Assembly (NCBI GenBank): GCA_025766275.1
Contig: JAFKAC010000010.1
Location: forward strand, 1,116,001 to 1,180,000
Length of the DNA stretch: 64,000 bases
Reading direction: 5' to 3'
From: Lactarius indigo
Taxonomy: Eukaryota > Basidiomycota > Agaricomycetes > Russulales > Russulaceae
Positions 1-10,232 of this stretch are shown piece after piece. Every line of letters starts with the position of its first letter. The stretch's first letter is position 1. Made by a program: the position numbers and the translations under genes. Below the pieces are notes generated by a model. It worked only from the letters and a program-made list of their open reading frames with translations. It was not told the DNA's origin and searched no databases.

Positions 1-143
1 TATCCACAAAGGGACCTGAATTGTACAGTAATTTCGCCCAGCCGTAGCGAGCTCCGAATCGAATCATGGGAACAAAATACAACACTGCCAACTCGGAGGA
101 CTTTTTAACTCTTCGGGAACAAGGAAAGCTCAAAGGACAAACA

Positions 144-229
144 CGCGAGTAGTCGACCCGATTGGAGCACTGGTCTTGGACTAGGTACTGTCCCAGTTTA
201 AATACGGTTTTTTTTTTTTTTAAAAAAAA
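144..229 (+). mobile_element. 5'-truncated LINE stub with poly-A tail
   Basis: This insert of about 86 bp ends in a T-run followed by an A-run. It is bracketed by a perfect 12-bp direct repeat, AAAGGACAAACA, at 132-143 and 230-241. That pattern is a target-site duplication left by target-primed reverse transcription. The bases just before the tail (a GTCTTGG-type block, then CTGTCCCAGTTTAAATACGG) resemble the 3' end of the longer LINE at 9212-10226, which has CTGTCCCGGAATAAATACTG before its tail. I infer the same family. No coding sequence remains. Confidence 0.75.
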
Positions 230-241
230 AAAGGACAAACA

Positions 242-849
242 TGCTAACTCTTTCGAGTGGTGAAAACTTGGGTGATAAGACGAACTTCCCAGGAGGCAGA
301 TACTGTCATAAACGTATTGACACGCGTGCGGACATTTCCCAGCAACATTGCTGATCCCGGTAAAAGCAAACGAAGAAAAAGGAATGGAGATAGATAACTT
401 GGATACGCGGTGTTCTCGGAACGAGTGCTACCAAACTGTACTTGAGCGGATCAGTGAAGTGTACCAATCATGCTTCAACACTTTTACAACAAACTGGGGA
501 AGGATCCGTAGCGGTTCAGCCCAAGGGAAAATACCAAGGGGAAGAAGAAATGTCGTGGCCAAGCCATCAGTTCACGGGTAGGGAAGTGGCCTGGTGTCGT
601 TGGCGTGTTGGCGCTTGGCGCCCGAGTCGAAATATTTTCGGAATACTATGGGCACGTAAGTTCGACCGTCATGATGGCGACAACTCAGAGACACGACTTA
701 GGACGGTTGCGGACGGCGCAATGCAGTCCGAGTTCAATTACTCGAAAAGGTCTTTATTGCTTGGCTGGTTCGAATGAGTTCGAATCCGAGTCCGGGTCTA
801 AGCATCTCATGAATTCCGCAGACGTACGAACGAGATAAAGCGCAGTTTC
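242..849. other. Intergenic stretch, no gene recognised
   Basis: Only short overlapping open frames are present, with no domain, splice pattern or conserved neighbour that would support a gene. The stretch leads into the duplicated kinase segment that starts near 850. Confidence 0.5.
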
Positions 850-1540
850 GCAGATCGTGGAGGAATAACGTGGGTACAATTTTTCGGGCGGGCTGTAGGG
901 GTGCAAGTAAACACTCAGCAGCGAAGAATGGGGGAATTGTATGAGAGGTGACGACAAACTAGCATTCGCGCTGAAAACAGCTGTCAAAAAAAGGCTCTCT
1001 GCCCCCCCAGTAAACCCCTATTGACCCAATGGCACAGCCCCAATATTAGGTGCGCGCTGCACGCAGTAAATGCGGGGAGTGAGGCTGCCCTTCGCGACCA
1101 ACTGGTAGGAAGGATACGCTGATAGATGTTGAAAACGTGATGAAACGACCATATTAGTGTAAACAAAATGCAGTGAAAGATCACACACCTCTTCCCTATA
1201 TATACTGTGGTGTCCCAACTTCACTTTGCCCATACTAGCCCTTCCAGGTTTTTTGAGAGGGTGTAGTTACCAAGCGTGCAATTGGTCACAAGCGGTTTGG
1301 CAGGGTCTGTGCTGCGTCGGGGATAATTTGGAGTTGTGGCATGGGAATGTTCGACGTATCGTTGTGTGCGGTAGCGACGTGCCTGGGTGAGAGTGTGTAT
1401 ATGCTCGAGGAGGGAGAGACATGTGACGCAGTTGAGGGAGCGTTCCGCGTGGAATGGGTGTAGTCGTGGAAGTTGTGGGCATAGTCGGGAGAGGGAGAAC
1501 TGGCCCGGATATCTCGCGATCCTAGTCTGGAGATATCATG
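850..1540 (-). pseudogene. Duplicated 5' fragment of the Kin1-type kinase gene (copy A)
   Basis: This stretch aligns by eye with 16930-17900 of the intact kinase gene: the edge of exon 2, intron 1, exon 1 and some upstream sequence. The acceptor context CTGTAG, the intron block around GCTGTCAAAAAAA and the exon 1 peptides MSLPP and MGKVKL can all be followed. The rest of the catalytic domain is absent and the glycine loop is damaged, so it cannot encode a kinase. Copy A lacks a block of about 200 bp that sits in the parent intron at 17233-17440. It lies upstream of the first PD-(D/E)XK-like gene, and copy B lies next to the second, so the two kinds of sequence probably moved together. Confidence 0.8.
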
Positions 1541-1939
1541 CAGTCGACGTGCTCGTCGCTGCGAAAAAAAAGACCGGGGAGGAGTGCGGGATCGTATCGG
1601 CGAAAATTCTTGATATGCTACTATTAGCAGCTCATACTCGCACCGACGTACTTAATAGTCCATCAAAACGGAAAGTAGCCCTTGATGGAAATGGCAGTCG
1701 CCAGAAACCACAATGGATAGTGCTCACTGACTCGGATGTGAGACGCTGTGACTGGAACGGCGGGCCGGGACTACTGTTGAGTACGTTGCGGCGCCAGTTT
1801 TTTCAATTGAGAACATTCACAACACTACCACTGCTACACCAAACCCTACGACCCATCTTCTCACAAGGCGGGAGGGACCTACTGTAAAGTTTCGTATTTT
1901 TCTGTAGTACGCCGCCATCTCAACGATTTTGTCCCACCT

Positions 1940-2749
1940 ATGCCTCTGAAAGGTCCTACAGCACTGATGGCTACTCTTATTCGATCTACAATCCCAGGGT
2001 CTGATTGGACGAGCAACGAGCTTTGTGCCTACAATATCACAGTCACCCCTCAGGATGTTACCACTTTCTTCGGAAATCCGACTCTACCTCACCCGTCTGT
2101 CCACCGAGCTATTCTCGAGAATGAAACCTATCCCCCTGGTGGGATAGCCGACAGGGGTGATCGAAACTTCTTCTTCTACTTAGAACCGGCGATGACAGTT
2201 CCACCTGCGGACGGACCAATCGTTGATGAGTTTTCCGCCTGTCTCCTTCGCTTGCTTGGGTACGACGATGTTGTCCCTGATTGCTACATTCTCGGGCGAA
2301 AAGACATACCACTCTTCATATGCGGGGGATATACTAATACCAAAACTGATGTCTGTGTGGTTAATCAAAACACCGACATCCTTCTCGTGGTGCAAGAGGC
2401 TAAAAATTCCTTGGATCCCGAACCGCAGCTCATCGCACAAGCGATCGCCGCTTTTCAGTACAACAACGGACTCCTGAGGAGGATTGGGAAGCAGCCTATC
2501 AAAAAGAAGACGATCCCTGGTATCACCATGACTGGGACTATGCCGATGTTCTACAAGATCACAGTTACACAAGATCTTGTCGACGCCGTAGAAACTGCAC
2601 AGTATCCTCAAAATCCAACGACTGTACACAGGCTAGAGCCACCAGTTGTCGGTCTTGATGGGCTAGGACGGGACGGAATGAAGACCCTGAATAACAGAGC
2701 TGTCATTCTTCGGTGCTTCGAGGCGTTCAAACAGTTTATTGTTGGCTAG
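1940..2749 (+). CDS. Agaricomycete protein with PD-(D/E)XK nuclease-like motif, copy 1
   Basis: A single-exon gene of 269 residues with no stop codon. I recognise the type as a large family of unknown function common in mushroom-forming fungi. Residues 130-155 contain TDVCVV, then ILLVVQEAKN, so an aspartate on one strand is followed by E-x-K at the end of the next strand. A helix with AQAIAAFQ follows. This is the spacing of a PD-(D/E)XK nuclease core, so a nuclease-like fold is my inference; activity is not shown. No signal peptide or membrane segment is visible. The paralogue at 5146-5961 keeps the same motifs. About 38 bp upstream of both start codons are nearly identical (TAGTACGCCGCCATCT, then AACGATTTTGTCC), which supports this ATG and suggests a shared promoter end. 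What the protein acts on is unknown. Confidence 0.8.
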   Translation: MPLKGPTALMATLIRSTIPGSDWTSNELCAYNITVTPQDVTTFFGNPTLPHPSVHRAILENETYPPGGIADRGDRNFFFYLEPAMTVPPADGPIVDEFSACLLRLLGYDDVVPDCYILGRKDIPLFICGGYTNTKTDVCVVNQNTDILLVVQEAKNSLDPEPQLIAQAIAAFQYNNGLLRRIGKQPIKKKTIPGITMTGTMPMFYKITVTQDLVDAVETAQYPQNPTTVHRLEPPVVGLDGLGRDGMKTLNNRAVILRCFEAFKQFIVG

Positions 2750-2759
2750 GATTTCATTT

Positions 2760-3099
2760 GCACTTCGTAGTTGATGTGATGAAAACGCATGTGGCGAATG
2801 TGACGTCAGACTTGACTTGTGGACTCATTCATGCACGATGACTCTTTTCCGTTGGCAACTTGTTCCCTTTTGGTTTTCTGTGCAATAGAGTGGTTTGTTC
2901 CCAAGTTCCACGAGGTGTGATCGATGTGACCTCTTAGGTTTGTCCTCCAGTCGGGCCTCCAGTGCAGGATAACTTGACTTCGATTCGACTTCGTCGCTCT
3001 TGTTGAGGTCGACCTTTGACTGACCCGACTCGACACGCTTGATTGGCGTGAGGTGAGACCACGTTTCTCAATTCCTCGAACTACCAGTACCAAATTATC
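2760..3099. repeat. 3' flank shared by the two PD-(D/E)XK-like genes
   Basis: This flank matches 5962-6354 downstream of the second paralogue. Shared blocks include a stretch on GAGGTCGACCTTTGACTGAC and the run up to CATGACATTGGG. It shows that the duplication unit extended past the gene. No gene is seen inside it. Confidence 0.7.
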
Positions 3100-4344
3100 A
3101 TGACATTGGGACATTCATTTGCGCTAGTGCGCTGCCTGTTCCCCTTCCCAACACACTACGAATCCCTATCTGGTGAAGAGGCCGACCTCCGCTACTTCAG
3201 ACCCGACTCCGATGGCGTGCCATACAACGGACGGTACGGCGGGTTTCGCGACACACAAGTGTCCGTCGGCCATGCCATAGGCGCGTGGTTTAAAACGTGC
3301 CCAAAGCAAAATGAAAGAGGCTATTTTCTTGAAGCCCTCAGAGTGGCGCATGAAGCGCTCGGACTACCACAGCGATCCGATGAAGGAGTCAACTAGGAAG
3401 CCTTGAAGTGTTCAGGTGAACTCTGCGTACCTACATGGACCCCGAGTAGGGCCAAAGAACCGCCTGGCGAGCCTATTCAAGCCTTGGACCACTCGCGGGA
3501 TTCAGGAGACTTCCACCATGACAGTCCAGGTTCACCTATTGAGGAGCCTGAGAGCGACGCGAGTCTTGGAACTGTTTTTCCGGAAGAACGTCAAGATTTA
3601 AGAAAAAGGAAAACGACTGAAGGGACGCCCGACAACCAAGTACGACGGAAACCGCACGCACATAGAACCAAATTTAAGGGGTTCATATTGGTGAATCAAG
3701 ATGCTGACACCGCGCGCGATCCTATTAAGAGGTCAGCCTACTTTGATCCTTCATCGAGGGGGCCCACCGTCGACGGATGGACCACACGGCAATACGTGTC
3801 GTTCGATAGAGTAGATGTGGATCCACGGAAACATGCCTATCAGAAAGTCGGCTTGAAAGGTCCTCGAGCACGAGTTTTATGTTCACCGACCGGGCCAAGC
3901 ACGCACGAACGTACACAAGGCGAGTTAAGAAAATTAAAGTTGAATGATGGCTGTATTGATGATACGCCGCAGTATTCCAAAGGTGGGATCGACATGAACG
4001 ACCCTTCTCTTAATGTTCGCGATTGGGGCACTTTCGCTTGGAACTGAGGCCTAGGAAGGCAAGGGGCCCCTACGCGATGTGTTTAATTCCAAAAGAGACC
4101 ATTGATGCCGAGAAAGAACGTTACCGTAAAGAAGGACTTCACTTGCGGGAAGCAAGGGTATATTGTCAGAGATCGCCCCCTGAAAGTGTCTAACATCTGG
4201 GCGACCCAAAGTAACGGCACGACAAAGTCCGAAGGCGTGACGAGCGTACGGGGGAGAATACACTTAGATTCTAGGGGAAAAGGTTCACATGGATTACCTG
4301 GACCTGTCACCCCGCCTGCGCTGACGGGAGACACCAATAGGTAG
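3100..4344 (+). pseudogene. Decayed long reading frame interrupted by stops
   Basis: One plus-strand frame stays open from 3100 to 4344 apart from three breaks: TAG at 3394-3396, TGA at 4045-4047 and a further stop near 4081. The open pieces are about 98, 214 and 80 residues long. All three lie in the same phase, which is unlikely for random sequence. The middle piece is polar and rich in charged residues and prolines. I recognise no family; a gag-like or transposon-derived protein is possible. The first 70 bp are shared with 6354-6430, so the start was supplied by, or lost to, the duplication. I see no evidence that it is expressed. Confidence 0.45.
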
Positions 4345-4419
4345 ACATGTCGGTCGAATGGGCAGCCTTGTGGGGTCAACCAACAATTACCGGCAAGGGT
4401 ATGCGCAGTCGGAAAGAAG

Positions 4420-4830
4420 CTGCAAAGTGCTGGATAGTGGCACGGATGTACCTCATCGTTCCACTTCCACATACTCCTGAAGGTGACCTCTTTGCTTGCG
4501 CTTGTACACTTGCGCATGTGGATACTGCTGTGCCGCCGTACAGACAAAGAGGGCCCGTGTTACTCAGGAGCCGAGAAAGACCCCACGAGGATAGAGAAAG
4601 GGCAGGGAATTGAAAATAGAAGGAAGTCAACTTCCGTACTTCTAGGGCGAATGATAATGTGAATGCCGATGAAAGCGCAAACGAAAAGGCCTAGCCTCTT
4701 GAAATGCCAACAGAGCTCTTAAGGTCTTAGAGACCCGAGAGAAAGACGGAGTGAAGTCGATGGTGGAGTCGATGGAGGGCGACGATGGCGAAGGGCAATA
4801 CTGTACTTGCTTCTGACCGACTTAGCGTGC
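4420..4830 (+). repeat. Dispersed repeat R1
   Basis: This segment resembles 11100-11440 and 11980-12450. Common landmarks are GCTTGCGCTTGTACACTTGCG, a GAGGGCCC-type block, GAAGTCAACT and GCAAACGAAAA near the end. The copies differ by many substitutions and indels, so they are old. No protein is encoded consistently. Terminal structures were not found, so the element class is unknown. Confidence 0.6.
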
Positions 4831-5145
4831 TGACTTGGAGGAGGAAGGATATTGGATTTCACTGGTCAAGAACGCAGCCTTACATCGTGCATTCATTCAG
4901 TTGTTAGACAACGCGATGCGAGTATCAAGGTGAACGTAAGATTGGTAGGTAATATGAGAGGGAAGAGCGGATGGGATGAATAGGTGCATATAGTCACACT
5001 GCAGTCACTCGTGTAAGCATCGGCGCCGACTGGAGAAGCGCGTCGGAGAAGCGACGCGACGAGATCCCTCTTACTGTATCAATTACCCACCTACACGTCA
5101 TCCAAGCTTTTAGTACGCCGCCATCTTAACGATTTTGTCCTATCT
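4831..5145. other. Intergenic stretch before the second PD-(D/E)XK-like gene
   Basis: No gene or repeat is recognised here except the last 40 bp, which match the region just upstream of 1940 and belong to the duplicated promoter end. Confidence 0.5.
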
Positions 5146-5961
5146 ATGTCTCTGACATATTCTACAGTACTAATGGCTAATCTGGTTCGATCCACAAAAT
5201 CGGGGTCTGATTGGACGAGAAACGAACTTCGTGCCTACAATATCACCGTCGCCCCTCAGGATGTCGCCACTTTCTTTGGAAACCCCGCTCTACCTCAACC
5301 GTCTGTCCACCAAGTTATTCTTGACAACAAAAAGTACCCCCCTGATGGGATAGCTGACAAGAATGATCGAAACTTTTTCTTCTATCTGGAAGCGGCGATG
5401 TCAATTCCACCTGGGGGGGAATCTGCCTTCGGAGATTTTGTTGCCCATCTCCTCGGTTTGCTCGGGTATGACGATGTCGGTGATCGCTTCATTTGCCGGC
5501 AAAAAGACTTAACACTCCTCATTTGCGGGGGGTATACTAATGCCACGACCGATGTCTGCGTGGTTACTCGGCGAAGCCCTAAGATCCTTCTCGTGGTGCA
5601 GGAGTACAAAAATTTCCTGGAGGGAGTGGACCCTGAACCGCAGCTCATTGCGCAAGCGATCGCCGCTTTTCAGTGTAACAACTTACTCCTGGAGAGGAGT
5701 GGGAAGGAGCCTGTCCAAGCGAAGACCATTCCTGGCATCGTCATTTTTGGTACTACGCCAACATTCTACAAGATCACCGTTACGCAGGACCTTGTCGACG
5801 CCGTAGTGGGTGCTCGGTATCCTGAAAATCCAACGACTGTGCACAAGCTGATACCGCCGGTCGAAGACCTTTATGGGTTGGACCAGGACGGAATGCAGCC
5901 CCTGAATAACAGAGCTGTCATACTTGGGTGCTTTGAGGCATTCAAACAGTTTGTTAACTAG
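5146..5961 (+). CDS. Agaricomycete protein with PD-(D/E)XK nuclease-like motif, copy 2
   Basis: A single-exon gene of 271 residues, intact, and collinear with the 269-residue copy at 1940-2749. The candidate core is kept: TDVCVV near residue 135, ILLVVQEYKN near residue 150 (E-x-K), and the AQAIAAFQ helix about 15 residues later. Both copies end in a shared ALNNRAVIL-type block and a FEAFKQF tail. Differences are scattered single residues plus a few small indels, so both appear to be under constraint. Downstream the unit runs into kinase copy B at 6430. The cellular role is not known, and a nuclease-like fold is an inference from the motif alone. Confidence 0.8.
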   Translation: MSLTYSTVLMANLVRSTKSGSDWTRNELRAYNITVAPQDVATFFGNPALPQPSVHQVILDNKKYPPDGIADKNDRNFFFYLEAAMSIPPGGESAFGDFVAHLLGLLGYDDVGDRFICRQKDLTLLICGGYTNATTDVCVVTRRSPKILLVVQEYKNFLEGVDPEPQLIAQAIAAFQCNNLLLERSGKEPVQAKTIPGIVIFGTTPTFYKITVTQDLVDAVVGARYPENPTTVHKLIPPVEDLYGLDQDGMQPLNNRAVILGCFEAFKQFVN

Positions 5962-6429
5962 GATCTCGCGAAGTTGATGAGAACACATTTGACATCACAA
6001 GACGTGGTGACTCGGACTCGATCGCGGACGCCTCGGACTCGCCTCGGACTCGACTTGTGTTCACGAGGATGACCCGTTTCAATTAGTGACTCGCTTCCCT
6101 TTGTATATAAACCTGCATGTCGGAAGGAGGTAGCAAGCTTGGTCTTCTGTGCAATACAGTGTTTCTAACGACTCAATTCCACTCAGATACCGGTGTGATC
6201 TCTCGTCGTCCTCCAGTACATGACAACTTGACTTTGATTCGACATTGTTGCTCTTGCTGAGGTCGACCTTTGACCGACTCGACTCGACACGCTTCTCTAG
6301 CACGACATAAGGCCAAGCCTCTCGATTCCTCGAACTACCAGTACCGAATTACCATGACATTGGGAGGGCGTTCACTGGCGCTAGTGCGATGCCCGTCCCC
6401 CCTCCCGACGCAATACGAAACCCTATCCG
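5962..6429. repeat. 3' flank of copy 2, with a short CGGACTCG tandem repeat
   Basis: The stretch matches 2760-3170. Near 6010-6055 it carries several near-identical repeats of a CTCGGACTCG unit. It ends where the sequence joins the duplicated kinase segment. Confidence 0.6.
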
Positions 6430-6985
6430 AGAAGAAAGTGGTATTCGCACTGAAAATAGCTGTCGAAAAAATCTTGTCGATCTAATTGCACAGTCCCGAT
6501 ATTAGTTGCGCACTGTGCGTGGTAAATGCGGATAGTCTGGCTAATCTTCGCAAACAACTGATAGGAGGGGTTTCAAGACGGAGCAATTCGGGTATGAAAG
6601 TATACAACGATAAATGGTGAGATGACCGTTTCGAATGAAAATACGACCTCGCAAAAGAGAAGCGCTGATCAAAGACGACGAAAGACTACACACCTTTTCC
6701 CCAGATATATTGTGATGAGCCAACTCCACCCTAGCCTTGCTAATCGCCCCAAGGGTCGTTGAGAGGGCGTAGTCACCAAGAATGCGATTGATAATGCGCA
6801 ATTGCTACACCAGAAGTATTTTGCAGTTCTAGCATGGGTTCGAGGTGTCGGAGGTGGTATAGGCCCGAGGAGGAAGTCGGGCAGCCGTCCCGCGTGGAAC
6901 GGGGCAGTCATGGAAGTCATAGTGAGCGTGTCGGGAAATTGTGAGTCAGCCAGGAGGTTGTGCAATCCCAGTCTGTAGATAACTG
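6430..6985 (-). pseudogene. Duplicated 5' fragment of the Kin1-type kinase gene (copy B)
   Basis: This is a second broken copy of kinase exon 1 plus intron 1. The peptide NRILGDY is kept and HHNISGEK is recognisable. The parent glycine loop GAGSMG reads GAISKA here, so the nucleotide-binding loop is lost. The donor region ACACACC matches the parent. Like copy A it lacks the 17233-17440 block, so that block was either gained by the parent after duplication or lost from the common source of A and B. No catalytic lobe follows. Confidence 0.8.
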
Positions 6986-7466
6986 AGTCGTGCAGTCCGA
7001 TAGATCGACACTATCTCTGACGTGTACTCTACCCTGGGAGAACTGGAGGATCGTACGATGACAATTTCTTGATTTCCCTCGCACCGGCAGCAAAAACAGG
7101 TCCTTTACGTCGGATCCTGCGATTGGTATCTGCGTCCACGCGAGACGAAGGTGAATGAAGGGGGCTGCTGTTCGAGTTACTGATAGGAGTGCACCGCCTC
7201 CTATTGTCTCTTCAGACACATACGACACTGTACCACATGTAATAGTATTGCCGGAGTACACTTGGGAAGACAACTGAGCTCAACTTTGCAAGAGGCATGC
7301 TCCGCACTAGTTCCTGAAGTTTTGAAGGGCTATGTATTGTACGAGGGTCAGGAACACAATACAGGGAGCTGTGATGATACAATGCACAAAGCAGGAGTCT
7401 ATCATAAAACCGGGAATGTCGAAAACCTCGTGCCAGCGGAACAAGCACGCACCAAATAAACACATG
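6986..7466. other. Intergenic stretch, no gene recognised
   Basis: Open frames exist on both strands (for example 6917-7273 minus and 7262-7459 plus), but they overlap each other and show no recognisable domain. I do not call a gene. Confidence 0.45.
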
Positions 7467-7953
7467 TCAGTCCTCCTCATTGATGTTGTGTTTCTTCTTT
7501 AACTGCACTAGCTCCTCTTCTCTCCGCGCGAGCTCCGCTTTTGCGGCCGCCGCGTCCTGCTTAGCAGGCATGTGGTACAACACCACGATATACCGCTCTT
7601 GCAAATGGAAACCATTTAGATGTTCCAACGCGTTCTTCGCCTGTAAACGTAGAGGAGTTGAGTACGAGTGTAAGGGTGAAGGGAATAAACGGTCTACATA
7701 CATCCATCACGTCGTCAAACACTACAAACGCTGTCCCCTTCGTCTTTGCCTCATTCCCGATGCGTACTTGCCGTATGCTCCCATAGCGACCAAAGAGGTC
7801 GTACAGGTCCTCGCCCGTGATTTGGTAGTTCAGATTCTTAACAAAGAGAATGCGGTTGGCGCCAGGTGGAAGTTTGGCCTGAAACGCGAAGCAGCGACTC
7901 AGAGACTGGAATGGCTGAAAGAACAACACAGAACGTACGGTTGGTCTTTGCAT
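7467..7953 (-). CDS. SF3B6: SF3B6/p14, branch-site-binding subunit of the SF3b splicing complex
   Basis: Three exons on the minus strand: 7939-7953, 7702-7878 and 7467-7640, with introns of 60 and 61 bp that both start GT and end AG. The spliced length is 366 bases, giving 121 residues, close to the 125 of human p14. The product has one RRM domain. RNP2 reads ILFVKNL near residue 14, RNP1 reads GTAFVVF near residue 53, and a lysine/glutamate-rich C-terminal helix ends in NINEED. In the family this protein sits in the SF3b complex of the U2 snRNP and contacts the branch-point adenosine. The first exon carries only five codons. The start was chosen because ATGCAAAGACCAACC is followed by GTACGT and splices in phase onto AKLPPGANR. 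An alternative start further upstream is possible. Confidence 0.93.
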
Positions 7954-8455
7954 GTTGCGCCTGTTGACGAGGAGGGTCTTACAGTGCCAGTAGAGAACGA
8001 GTAAGAGTTGAACCCCAACATAGGGTTACGGTTATGCCTAAACCTATTTCGCACGAGTACCGAGAGCGCTTACTATAATGAGCAACTTAGCGCTTCAAGC
8101 TTCAAGTCCGGTCTAATGATTTCGCTAAATCAACTGCTTCATCCTCTTGCCCTGGCCCCTCAATGCGTTCCCACAGGTGAGTCTAAGGCATTTTTTTGTC
8201 CGTCTTAGGACTGAGCATTCCAAGTAGCAGTCCCTCTCAGATAAACGATTGTCCCCATTCGTCCTCTTGTGCCACTTCAACATCGAGAGATGGACCTTCC
8301 AATGGCCTGAAGACGGAAACGATTGTTGAAAGTCTCTTCAGGAGCCAGAGAATATATGGGTTCTCAGTACATGTTTTAGTTTGGGTGTTGCGCACGTATC
8401 GAGCACTGACTCATGTGGTGCAGGCAAGAGCCACAGACTCGCAAAGAATATCAAC
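7954..8455. other. Intergenic region between divergent SF3B6 and F-box genes
   Basis: This stretch lies between two genes read in opposite directions and probably holds both promoters. A short upstream exon of the F-box gene could lie here: a CAG acceptor-like site occurs near 8421-8423. I could not fix its start. Confidence 0.4.
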
Positions 8456-10190
8456 ATGCTCCCAGACAATGTCTTACTTCAAGTGTTTGATTTCTATCGG
8501 ATGTGTCCCGAATCTCGTTTTCCACCCCGCATCGAAACTTCATGGAAATGGCATGAATTGGTACATGTATGCCAGAGATGGCGAAGTATTATATTCGGAT
8601 CCCCACGCTGTCTCAACTTGCAACTTATATGCACACGAGGAACGCCTTTCAGGAAGAATCTGGGTTTCTGGCCAGCCTTTCCTATTGCCATTGACTTCTA
8701 CTGTGATGTAAAATCTATCGCCATGCTCCTTGATCTTCCTGGTGAAGAAGATAATGTCATTGCTGCCCTCGAGCACCCTGATCGTGTATGCCGCATCGGG
8801 CTTAATCTAACACCCGCACAGCTGCAAAAGTTGTCCACAGCGATACAGGAACCATTCCCAACCCTGACAAGGCTTCGGCTGGCATCGTTTTGGGGAAGTG
8901 TGCTGGCCCTCCCCAATGCATTCTTGGGTGGATCTGCTCCACGTTTACAAAGTATTCATTTGGAGGCCATTACCTTTCCGACATTACCATCATTCCTTTC
9001 GTCAACTAGTGACCTCGTTGAACTCCATCTCTGGCAGATACCCGAGACTGGCCATATTTCACCCAATGCAATGGTTGCATCTTTGACCACATTGACCAGG
9101 CTCGAAAGCCTTGAGATTGGGTTCCAATATACGCTTTCTCGCCCTTCTCCAGGACATCTCCACCCCTTCACCAGAGTTGTCCTTCCTGCTCTCACCAAGT
9201 TTATATTCCTACCGGTTCCATAAAGCGCTTACAGGCTTCTACTCCACGCATAGGAACACGAGGATCCACCTAGTATGGGCACCGGCCAAACACCAGAGAC
9301 CGTCGGACTCCTCTGCTAGGAAGGCTGCCCTCCGCGCCTGCACACTCACCCCCCGCTCGGCTCTGAGGCCCGTCCAGTCCGCCTCACACGTCAAAAAGAA
9401 AGCTCGCCAGCGCGCCTACCATCAGTGGACCGTCGAGTGGAGACACTACATTCAATCCACCCACCCATCTAAACGCTACCGCATCTACTCACACGCTATC
9501 GGTCTTCACCATCCCCCAGACGGCCGCAACCACCCCTTGTGGAAAGCGGCTATCCCCCCAAAAGAGCCACCACCCGACTGGAAGGACATCACTAGACGGA
9601 CACACTGCACAGCTATGCAGCTCGCTACACTCCATTCTTTCACATCCGACTACGCACGACATCGACCGGACCTCCCTCGGGAATCCTTCTCCTGCCCCTG
9701 CGGCGCCCCGGACCGGTCCTTCCACCATATCATTTACGACTGCCCACGCTATACCAGACAGCGCGACAAACACCTGCGCCACTGGACCCTACTCTGGGGT
9801 GCACCACCAATCCCTACGCCCATCGACCTCTTCACAGGTGAGGGAGAGCAAGCGTACTTCCTCTGCCGCTTCTTGCAGGACAGCGGCGCAGCATCAAGAC
9901 CCGAGGTGGGCCTTTGCCCACCCGATCCCACAACTCTAAAATAGCATCACATCATAAGCGCACTACGTACTACTTTGTCCCGGTTTTTTCGCTAACTGGT
10001 TCCGTGACCCCTCTTTACCTTTATGGTTGACCCTGGCATTCCTCTGGGAGGTGGCCAATCTAGTTCCGGCTATTTACTTTACCCCATACATCGGCGCACG
10101 CGAGTTTTAACTCCTTCTACCTACTAATTTCTTACATCTACTATGTCTGAAGACCGGTCCTGAGCTATGCTCTGTCCCGGAATAAATACT

Positions 10191-10232
<42 letters not shown>

